Of a stretch of DNA of 64,000 bases, positions 48,961-58,725 are shown piece by piece (the stretch's first letter is position 1; every line of letters begins with the position of its first letter). The DNA comes from Agelas oroides. Its lineage: Eukaryota > Porifera > Demospongiae > Agelasida > Agelasidae. A program made the translations under genes and the position numbers. The notes under the pieces were generated by a model. That model was not told where the DNA came from. It worked only from the letters and a program-made list of their open reading frames with translations, and searched no databases. The DNA is taken from positions 3,285,204 through 3,349,203 of the forward strand of contig OX422184.1 of assembly GCA_949130485.1 (NCBI GenBank), given 5' to 3'.

Positions 48961-50158
48961 ATGACAGGTCGCTGGAAGCCGGTATTAGCGACTGCTATTG
49001 CCCTAGTAATAATACCCCTCCTCATCCTGCGAAATACGTGTCAGACCCGCCCTACGGCGAGATTAGACACCACTTTCGATACCCAGCTGGAAAGATTGGA
49101 TTCCCCCTCAGATACCCAGGAGAGATTGGATGCCCTCTCGGGTTCCCCTGCACAGTGTGCCAATGACTGTTCTCCTTGCTCGAAGTCACCAGAGTATTGG
49201 AACCTTACCTGCCATGATATCATTGAAACCCATGCAAGCCAAGAAAAGGAGGCCTCAACTTGAATATAGACGAAAAGTGATTCTGTCGTCTGACACAGAG
49301 AATTTCTTCTATGCTTGGTTTGCCCCAATTACTTCTCTCCTTTGGATGGAGGTAATGAAATGGAAGCCTGTGTACATTTTTGTGTACAGAGCAGAATCTG
49401 ACATAGGACCAGTGTTGAAGTACATCATCAGACATGTGGAGGCAGCAGGAGCAGAGGTTATCAAAATAAGAAACACACTACCAGAACCTCACTACTTAAG
49501 AAGCATGGTGGCCTCAACATCCCGGTTTGTAGTCAGTTGTAGGGACTGGCCTGGTAATCCCTACATGTTAGTATCGGATGGCGATATGTGGCCAATGAGT
49601 GCTGAAATATTCAATCAGCAGACATCAGTTGAAAGGTCTGTTCACATTCTCTGGCCCAAAACTTATGTGCCGGGCAAAAATGTAATTCCTGCTTGCTATG
49701 TAGGCATGAATTTATCAACATGGAGAGAAGTTATGCATATTACAAAAGGTGATGACATGCTGCAAACTATTGCTGGATTACGTGACTTAGTGGGAAATGG
49801 CTCTCTTTCCAAAAATGCTCAGTGGGGTGTTGATCAGCAGGCATTCACCAAAAGGTTGTATCACTGGAGAGGTTTTCCCCAAAAAGTCCATTTTTATCCT
49901 CGTGATCGTTCAAAAGATCGACTTAATCGTGGTCTCAGGAGCAAGAGATTTGTGTGGCATCCTGGTTTATTGGATTCACATGTACTTCACCCTGGCTTCA
50001 CACCTCAAAACTGGCCACGGCTCAGACAACTGGCAGCTCATTTTCTCAACGAAGAGCAAATGAAGTGGGTTGATGCATACACAGAGAGATTCTGTCGCTT
50101 ACTGTTTTGTACAGAGAATGCAATAGAAGATAATAGAAAACCTTACTTTCATCCATGA
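48961..50158 (+). CDS. Putative type II membrane glycosyltransferase-like protein, frame break
   Basis: The first frame (48961-49263) has a short cytosolic end, one membrane anchor (VLATAIALVIIPLLILRN) and a Cys-containing stem. The second frame (open from 49130, ending 50158) continues with RRKVILSSDTENFFYAW, a DXD-type motif (MLVSDGDMWPMS), CYVGMNLSTW and WHPGLLDSH. The two overlap in different frames, so one extra base (or two missing) lies at roughly 49200-49262, near an A/G-rich run; no credible intron fits. The Golgi type II layout and DXD motif suggest a sugar-nucleotide-dependent transferase, but I cannot name the family. The break may be a sequencing error or a real lesion. Confidence 0.65.
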
Positions 50159-50639
50159 TTGTGAAACATTTACACAGTGATAATGTTGTGAGAAACGTTC
50201 AGTGTATGTTCTCTACAGTTGGGGTAGCAAATTCTGTGTTAAAACACCCATGTTGTTTTTGCTGTGTAGGAGGCTTGCAAACTTGCAGCTACTTATATAG
50301 TGATGGATTGGTTATGTGGGAGTGAATCATCCCAACCTTGTTTGCATATTTTTTTCCAGGACCGTCCCTACATTCAGCTGATATCTATGAAATCGTTTTT
50401 ATATTAAATTTTGTTTGTGCCGTGTCTGGTGGAGGAGGGGTAGTCCAATACACTGAATACAAAATAAAATTTCCTAACTCAGGTAGCCTTGTTCCCAGGC
50501 CACCTCCAGATTTTATCTCACACCCGAAGTTTTCTCCACAGCTGCAAGATAAAATCTGGGTGTATTCTAGAAACAAGATAGATACAACTCAGATACACTC
50601 AAGGTTCATGGCCATTAATTATAGCATTTTCCATCTCAT

Positions 50640-50925
50640 GTATCTCCTTTCTCATGGTGTCTCCTGATGTCTCATGATGCATCATGAAGTGTCATGGTGT
50701 CTAATGGCGCCTCATAAGGTTTTATAAAAACGTTGTGATGTCTCATAATGATTCATTGTTTCACAATGTCTCATGGTGTCTCATCGTGACTCATGATTTT
50801 TCATGGTATCTCATGATATCTCATCATATCTCTTAGTGACTCATGGTGTCTTGTGATAACTCATTGTATCTTATAGTGTCTCATCATGTCTCACTTGTTC
50901 CCATGATCTCTCATGGTAGCCTCGT
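50640..50925. repeat. Degenerate minisatellite (TCTCATGATG)
   Basis: About 285 bp of loosely repeated TCTCATGGTG / TCTCATGATG / TCTCATCATG units of roughly 10-15 bp, between the glycosyltransferase-like and kinase genes. Confidence 0.85.
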
Positions 50926-50996
50926 TCCCAGGTAACTCCCAGATTTTAAATCAGGTGCAAGATAAAATCTGGGAGTGGTCTGGGAGCAAGGCTAGT
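50912..50996. mobile_element. Short TAGCCTCGTTCCCAGG hairpin element
   Basis: Ends TAGCCTCGTTCCCAGGTA / CTGGGAGCAAGGCTA with an AAATCTGGGAG inner arm. A similar structure lies at about 50484-50571. Neither shows an exact TSD. Confidence 0.6.
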
Positions 50997-51309
50997 ATAT
51001 TATAGTCTTTTGTTATGTGTAAACCATTTCCAGGTCCATGCGGTAAACAGATCATAGTTTCATTCCACAAGGTTCTCCCTGAAAACCCACTGTAAGCAAT
51101 GTAAAGACGGGCAGTGACTTGAGAACTAGACTGGGGAAGAACAGCCTATGTGTACTATAGTTTTTGTACACATGCATGACTCATTCAGCATTAAATTTAC
51201 AAAACCTATTATATACTCAATTAACCTTGAAACTAACTGGCAACACAGAGTGACTATACGAGACAACCATTATACCAATACACCATTACACAATTTGTCC
51301 AATATGTGA

Positions 51310-54300
51310 TTAGTTTGGTTGAGGTTTATTTAGTTCAGTCAGCACATGAGACATTGTTGGTCGGTTGTCCGGGTGCTCTTGTATGCAAGCCGTGATCAGC
51401 CCATGAATGAACACGGACCTGTCTCGAATTGCTTGCATCATGTTAGGGAGCCTCTTCTCCATTGGGAATTGCTCCATAGTCACTTCACACAAGAGAATCC
51501 CATAGCTGTAGACATCCACTTTAGCAGTTTGATGGATTCCCATCTCCCGCCTGACTTCAGGAGCTGCATACACAGCTGCACCTGGTCCTGTAGTTTTGGC
51601 CTCCATTGCAAGTTTTGCAGAGCCAAAATCTGAGAGCTTAGCTTTCCACTGGTTGTTGGGTTTAGCCTCTAAGAGAACGTTGGCAGAGCTGACATCTCGG
51701 TGGATGATTTCACCATGGTGATGAAGGTGAAGGTAGTTGAGGGCTGAAGCAATGTCTCGGAAGATATTCAGCTTGCTGGAGCCTTCAAGGAGGTTCCTCT
51801 CATATCCCTTTCTAAGTGACATGTCGAGCAATTCTGTGACAACCAGGGGGTCATTTTCAGCATCAATCACAGCAGCTATAAGCATCACCAAGTTGGGATG
51901 TCGGATCTGTGCCATGATACCAATTTCCATGCGAATCACCTCCACAAATTCAGGTTCTTGAATCATGTCATGAAGACATTTGACTGCCACTCGTTGTCCT
52001 CGAAATGTACCCTCCACAACAACCCCCCAGGCTCCAGAGCCAAGAATCTTCTGCATGTTGAGAGAGACTTCTTCTCGTGGGACCTCCCAGAATTTACTCT
52101 GATAGGACAGTTCAGATTGTAGTTGTGGAGGATTCCTCTGGACTTGCTGTCTAAGTGTAGCTATCTGCTGCCTCAACCCCTCTTTCTCACTTTGTAAGCT
52201 CTGTATGAACCGATCTTTCTCAGCTATCTGTTGCCTCAACCCTACTTTCTCACTTCTTACCACCTGTATGAATTGATCTTTCTGCTGCCTGAATCCTTCT
52301 TGTACACTCTCTATAAATTGATCCTTTTCGGCTATCTGCTGCCTCAACCCCTCTTTCTCACTTAGTAAGCTCTGTATGAGTCCATCTTTCTCATCTATCT
52401 GCTGCCTCAACCCTACTTTCTCACTTCTTACTATCTGTATGAATTGATCTTTCTGTTGCCTGAATCCTTCTTGTAAACTCTCTATAAATTGATCCTTCTT
52501 GGCTATCTGCTGCCTCAATTGTAGCTGTAGTACCTCTGTAGTTTTCAGCAGATCGTCCTTCTCTGCTGACTGTTGTGTAAGAAGTGTCACCTGGATAATA
52601 GTTAGAAGTGCCAAAAATATTATTGCAGCACAGAAGTGTCAAGACAAGTGATCTGATTCCGATTGATTCACTATATGCAACAACAGACTGGAATGGTACC
52701 TGTTCTTTGTATCTGTTTTGCTCTTGTCGTAGTTTAGCAATTTCTGAATCACAGTGGAGTTTGTCATCATTCATCCTCTGTCGATCGTGTCTTTCAACCT
52801 CAAAGTCTTCCTGGAAGACCCTCAACTACACAAGGACATAAAAATACCTTTAGATGAAGAAACACCCTTACTTTCCACAGAAAATCCATCCCAGCCCAAA
52901 TGAAACACTTTGATGCATAGGCATGTGGAACCTTATGTGATGACATCGTGGTAGGACAGCACAAACGTACTGAGAAAATCAACCAAGATGGATGCATACA
53001 GTGGATTGGGGAGATAAGCTTGTAGTTGATAATAACAGTGAATAAAGAGTTTGAGTTTCAATTCACAAATAATAAAGAACTACTGCACATACAACAGGTA
53101 CTGTGTACATTTTGCAAGGAAAGAATGATTTGCACCATAGCCCATGCATGAAATGAAGGCTTGAGTCCTCCTTGTGATGGATATTGTTAATGCATCATCA
53201 TATTTTACTGAATATAATGGAAGGTACCACCATGAAAGCCACATTAATGCCAACAATGTCTACCTCAGTTAGTCCCTCTTGTTTGGAAAAATATCATGGA
53301 AGAATATAACTATGAACCACTGTAGAAAATCTTTTCCTGAAATTAACTGCCCTAAAACTTATCATACCCACACCACAACACGAGCTGTGATGAGTATCAG
53401 AAGTGGCTAGCTATTACATATTGCACTGTGAGTTAGACGCAATTACCATGTTTAGTAACTGGCTTATTCATCGCCAAAATGTGGGTGTTTATTGTTTCCA
53501 TTGGTGGTACCTACTGTTGTAATACTATTACACCTAACACTCACTTGTTCCCTTAGGATTGCTATTTCTTCCTTGAGTGCTTGTTCCTAGCATAAGAGAA
53601 TTATACTGCGTTGAGGACTACTAATCCATGCAGGCTACAACTCAAGCAAGTATAAGGGCTAGTGTACCTGAGCCACAGTGGGGGCCATACTGATAGGCAA
53701 TTTCAATGCACCCCATGCACTAATCAAGGAATCATGGAGTTTGGTATATGCCTCAAGAAGATATCCTGGCATTATAATTACTAGTGTCTTATGTTTGGGC
53801 AGATAAACAAGTGGTCACTTGACTATACCAGCAAATACCACAGTTATGAAGTACTAGAAAATGTAGAACATTGTGGGGGCGAGCCTGAGCAAGCAGCAAA
53901 TGGATTTTTCACGCACAAGTGATAAGTCTTCACTATAGAAGAGATAGCTAGGTATCACATATGCCAACAGCCAGGACAGCTACTGTCAGTGTGGCTACAT
54001 ATGCATGGACTAAACTTTACACTAAAGTCATGAGCTGAATTATTGGTGCTTATAAGTGCCGTTTATGCATGGTTCTTACCTGGAGCAACCTCCGGCAACC
54101 ACCGTCATGATCGAAATTCCTACTGCCTGTGGGCAGCCTGCCGTTAATGATCTGTAGCAGCAAGGACTAAGTTGCCATGCGTGTTTCAACTTCAGTCGTC
54201 TCCGCTTCGGGTCACTGACGCCGCTGCACTTAGTCTCGCGAGCCAGCCGTATTTTTCTTTATTTCCGTTGGGAGGAGCGAGAGGGAGAGAAAAATACAAA

Positions 54301-55714
54301 TATAGTTTTTCTCTCCCTCTCGCTCCTCCCACCGGAAATAAAGAAAAATACGGCTGGCTCGCGAGGACTACGCTGCACTCTGGCAATAGCCGTTCACCTA
54401 TCTAGTGCATGAGCTCAGTCTTCGTAATTTTAAAATTTAACCGCGCTCATTTAAAATTTACGGTATTTGGCCGCAAGCAAGCAAGCAAACATACACACGC
54501 ACGTGCGCAATGCAGTCCCGCTAGTGTGGGGCTCACTCAGGCTCGCCCCAATAAATTGGTTGTATGGGTGCAGATGCAATGGTGCATTAGGTCATACAGC
54601 TATTTTCATCTCCTACAAAATGACCTGGGAATGAGACTAGATACCTTCCACAATCATGGCTTGTATGTGACACTGTGTAGACTCAGTTAAGATACATGTG
54701 CCAAAGTAGGCTCTATGTGGGACACCTTGCTTGTAGAATGTACTGTCACTATAAGACTGCACTTAGTTAGGGAAAGGCAACCCTGTCCCCAACTTCCGGC
54801 AAGCGAGAGAAGGTGGTCTAGTTCAACAGACTAGTATTTACAGAACTCATGATGCATAAATACCTGATAAGTGGCGCTGCTGTCAATTTTCTGCACTGCA
54901 TAAGGGAATTGGGGATGCAACATCATACAAACTGGCCAATATCAACAGAAACAGTTGTGATATTCCAGTATGGCTCTAATCATGTAGGTTTCCCTGACCA
55001 TAAGAAAGGCCACTGAACTGGGTCTGAGGATATTTTATACACATGGGTACAATTTGCTAGAGCTAGTGTAGAGCTCTAGTACTCTATCACTGCAGGTCGT
55101 CAACATCTAGAAGTGAATGTACCTGCTCTTGTGATTCCGACAGCTTTGCATCGACCATAAACATCCACTACTGCATACAGATCGTATCCTTCTTGATAAA
55201 CGCCTTGAGCTGCAACTCCCTGGGACTTGCCATTCACAAAGAAGGTGAGGACACCATCATGTGACACCTGGAGGCCCAAACGGTCTCCTTCACGCAAGTT
55301 TTCTAAGTTTGCAGAACCATATTTCTTGTGTGAACAAGGACCTGAAGAGCCAGCAAGCTTATTGAACAAAAAAAGATACGACCATATGCAATACATTTTG
55401 TTATCAAGTGCATAATGTGGAATATCACTGTGCTTGATCTTGCTTCCTGCCTTGTACTGCATCACTCCCAGTTTGAGTGTCCCACTCCAAATTGTCTCAC
55501 CACAGGATGTCTTTGTCTTGCAGGATGTTATCTCAACTTCAAATTCAGTTGTTCCCCTTAGAATGTTGGCTCCATATACCACACCATAATCAAAGGACTT
55601 TATTCGTTCTGCCAGTAACCCATCCTTTGACATCGTAATATTCCGACCATGAACAGAATGGAATCCAAACTCAACAGTATTTCTAAGCACAAAAGTTTCC
55701 TCAGATGATGCCAT
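51310..55714 (-). CDS. Neuralized (NHR) domain - coiled coil - TKL-like protein kinase
   Basis: Five minus-strand exons, 55714-55123, 54126-54080, 53586-53545, 52825-52700 and 52590-51310, have GT-AG borders and consistent phases (1,0,0,0), giving 695 aa. Residues 7-195 are an NHR/NEUZ domain (FGFHSVHGRNI, WSGTLKLGVMQY, GVLTFFVNGKSQG, AVVDVYGRCKAVGI). Residues 214-420 are a coiled coil with LRQQIAEKDQFI repeats. The kinase domain is about 447-690: GSGAWGVV loop, VAVK (Lys473), HRDVSSAN (Asp568), SDFG (590-592) and YAAPEV, so it appears catalytically competent. A TKL-like kinase is my best reading; the HRD loop lacks the usual Lys. The small exon at 54080 is the least certain. Start: first ATG in the NHR exon; an upstream exon is possible. 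A decayed relative lies at 45767. Confidence 0.8.
54231..54370. mobile_element. 140-bp near-perfect hairpin MITE with 9-bp TSD
   Basis: It starts TAGTCTCGCGAGCCAGCCGT and ends with its inverted copy (GGCTGGCTCGCGAGGACTA). The arms are about 64 bp with about one mismatch near their inner half plus an extra base near one end. Exact flanks CGCTGCACT (54222-54230, 54371-54379). It lies in intron 1 of the NHR-kinase gene. Confidence 0.93.
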
Positions 55715-58637
55715 TGCTTCCACTGGAGTCTTGTATGTACAAAATCTGTGATAACACAGCGAGTAAACAGCATAACAACCAACACAGTACTATATCATCA
55801 TTGGCCTTAGCCTTGCACTCAGGCGCTTTGAGCCCATGTACTCATGAGATACCAGAGCTATCTGCCCGCAGGCCCCAAAAATGTGAATAGGCCTATCTAT
55901 GCATTTGACCAACAGCATAGTCAGTTTGCAGGTGTCAACAATGTCATTACCAAACCGTATAGTAAATTCGCTCCTCTGTTACTCGTACAGCAGGCTATGG
56001 ATAGGCCTGAGGCTATTATGCTTCAAATTTTGCCCAGTATGCTTTTAGGAAATTCTGTGAAATCCATCCTATTATACTTGTATTCCTCCCATTACACTCA
56101 ACTTATTCCTCAGCTCAATTAAAATTTATCAGATGCAAGCCTTAAGATTCATTTGTGGTCTTATGCTTTCCATGCGGTGAGTTTACCGCTACCTTCCATT
56201 TTGAGTGAAGTCTGATATCTTGAGCGTAACAAGCAATGAAACTATAGGAGTAGAAGGCTGCTTTCAATTGACTTAGCATGTTACTGATAGAGGCTAATAC
56301 TAGAACCATTGGGCTACCATTATGTGCTTTACTTAGAAAGGTGTGTGCACATGAATTATGCTGGAAATATTGTCTAGTATGCCGGCATTATTCTTCATGC
56401 TGACATGCATATACCAGAAAATATGCTGGCATAATAAGCTCAGGCCTAGCTATGGACCAGTATACTAATTACATGCTCAGAGCTAGTCTCACGTAGCCAG
56501 ACTCTCACCACAAATGGAGAGTCTGGTACACTGCCCATATACGAGTTGTTCTGACACCCACTGCAACTGGGGTAAGTACAGTGTAGGTGTGCACAACAAG
56601 TTTACCTTGTAACATGTTCAAATCCTCCCACTCCCCAGGGCGTCTCATCTAAAGAAGTTGTCATTTTGCCTACTCAACAAATAATTGCAAAAATAATATA
56701 AACGCTGTGGCAGCGAAAGCACTTATCGCCCACCCAAGTTGCAGTGGGTGTCAGAACCAGTGTTTATATAAGCCAGTGTACCGGACTCGGCGAGAGTCTG
56801 CCTGTCTGGCTACCGTAGAGACTAATGCGGGCCGCATTAAACCAACAACCGTCACTGCTACATCTCACCTCGAGAAGCGACTTCTGAAGCAGTATATACC
56901 GATACTGGAAACGATCGACGCTGAGCACGGTAACACGGCTGTTTCTCGCGGACATTTAGCGATTAATTAAACACGCGTAAGTACATTTACGGTATGCAAT
57001 GGACATGCCCCCACAGCTACTCGGAACTTTGGCAGTTTATAAAACTCTCAGGCATGCTAACCATGCAAAGAATTCGCCAATTTACATTCCTAACAGTTCA
57101 TACATGCCATGATACTAACCTTGGATGCAACTTAACTGCGCAACTGGAGCGCTTTACAAAACCATTTGCGCAGCTGCTTCAAGGCGGAACCTCGCGTGCG
57201 CGGGTGTAAGTAGTACCTGTGTATGAAGCCTTATATCTTACCACGGGAAGCGCTTCAGCGGGACTGCTCAGCAGAAAACAAGTACTTAAAGATACAGGTA
57301 GTTAATTTACCACCGAGCTAAACAGTACTTATTTTTTCTAGAGAGTTACAAGCTCTTAAAATAAAGATAAATTAACTCTGTAATGTATGTGAGGAGAGGC
57401 TGGCAAAGGCAAACAGCAGTGTATAAATGTACATAATAGGTGCTGAGAGTTCTGTTCCAGCTTATGTGACAACAGATGGACTTGATGACCCCCCAAGATT
57501 GTTCTGCCGTGGCAGCTGGGCAACTGTGGTGAGACGTTCAACTGTCGTCTCCATTACTCCACCAATGTTTTCACCTAGGAGAAACACAGAGAGAAAGAGT
57601 GTATAGTAGATAAAATACAGCATACTCTACAGGCTCATTGCTATGTTGAGATGAAAATTAGTTTTGAGCACTAGACATAGCATACAAGAAACAATCCATA
57701 GGATGATTCGGCCGAGAGCCTTTATCAGCGTGTCCTGCTGTTCTGATGATCTGGCAGAGTTGCTACTGTGATTAGACTTTTGAAGTCTGTGGTCTGATAA
57801 TAAATTCACGCCTCTACTCCTGTATGCCCACTCTAACGTAGGGCTTTACAATCAGCATACTCAGCTGCCATAGGATAATTTAGTGTGCCAATTACTGCTG
57901 CACATGGATCGAGAAATCTAGAGATGTGTCATGCTTCTACCACCAGCTTGACAACCTCACCGTGTCTCAGGACCTGCTAGGCCAGAATGTTTACAAAGCA
58001 GCATCATGAGCATGTTCGGTACACTCAGGACTGACCAACTCAGTTTGAAACTTTGAATTTTAATAATCATAAACCGCCCTCAATCCCCAGGTGTTAACCT
58101 ACCTTAACGGCACATGTCGAAATCTCCCAGACCTTCCCCTCCCTATTTGCACACTGAAAAAAAAGAAAGTGAAGGTCTGTGAATGAGAGTATGGAGTCCA
58201 CACACCAGGGTTTTAGTCTTGTGCCCACTGGCTCGCGAGAGGCTTAACAGCGCCGGATCCAAACCCTGGAACACGACTGAAAAAGATAATCAGGGAACTC
58301 AACCAGAAAATTCTTTGTTGGTATCCTAGCTAGTGTGCTTTATGTATCTTTATAGACTCCCTCTTCTCCCAATAAAACCAGCCTTGCTGCATTATCAGGC
58401 ATCAACGGGTGAACATGCCTAACGGGTACATTCAATATAGTACCCCCCCTTTGGTAGTGCATACCGCGCTACAAAAAATAAGTACTGTATTAGCTTTATA
58501 CCAACTTACAAGTTCATGCTTTTCTCTCGTAAGAGCCACTCTCTGCTTCTGGTTAGCGGTGACAGCGTCAGTTACTTGAAGAAGCATCGCTCGACGTTTG
58601 ACAGCGCATCATCGGCGTCCTTCATCGGATTTCGCTA
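55715..58637. other. Stretch without a confident gene
   Basis: It holds the hAT-like element (56002-56448) and an inverted pair TTCTGACACCCACTGCAACT (about 56548 and 56738-56757, opposite strands). On the minus strand a possible first exon at 58587-58510 (26 codons, MLLQVTDAVTANQKQRVAL, good GTAAGT donor) and open pieces near 57574-57472 and 57809-57627 (the latter with a hydrophobic segment) may belong to a small gene, but the phases could not be joined. Confidence 0.35.
56002..56448. mobile_element. hAT-like MITE with 8-bp TSD
   Basis: The 447-bp element has ends TAGGCCTGAGGCTATTATGC / ATAATAAGCTCAGGCCTA and exact flanks GCTATGGA (55994-56001, 56449-56456). Confidence 0.88.
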
Positions 58638-58639
58638 TT

Positions 58640-58673
<34 letters not shown>

Positions 58674-58725
58674 CCTATAAAATTTATGTCATAAATGACA
58701 AAGGCAACATGAGTATAGCTGATAG

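Noticed and set aside
56707..56970. 87-codon plus-strand frame
   Set aside because: No ATG-supported conserved domain; it overlaps an inverted-repeat end near 56738-56757.
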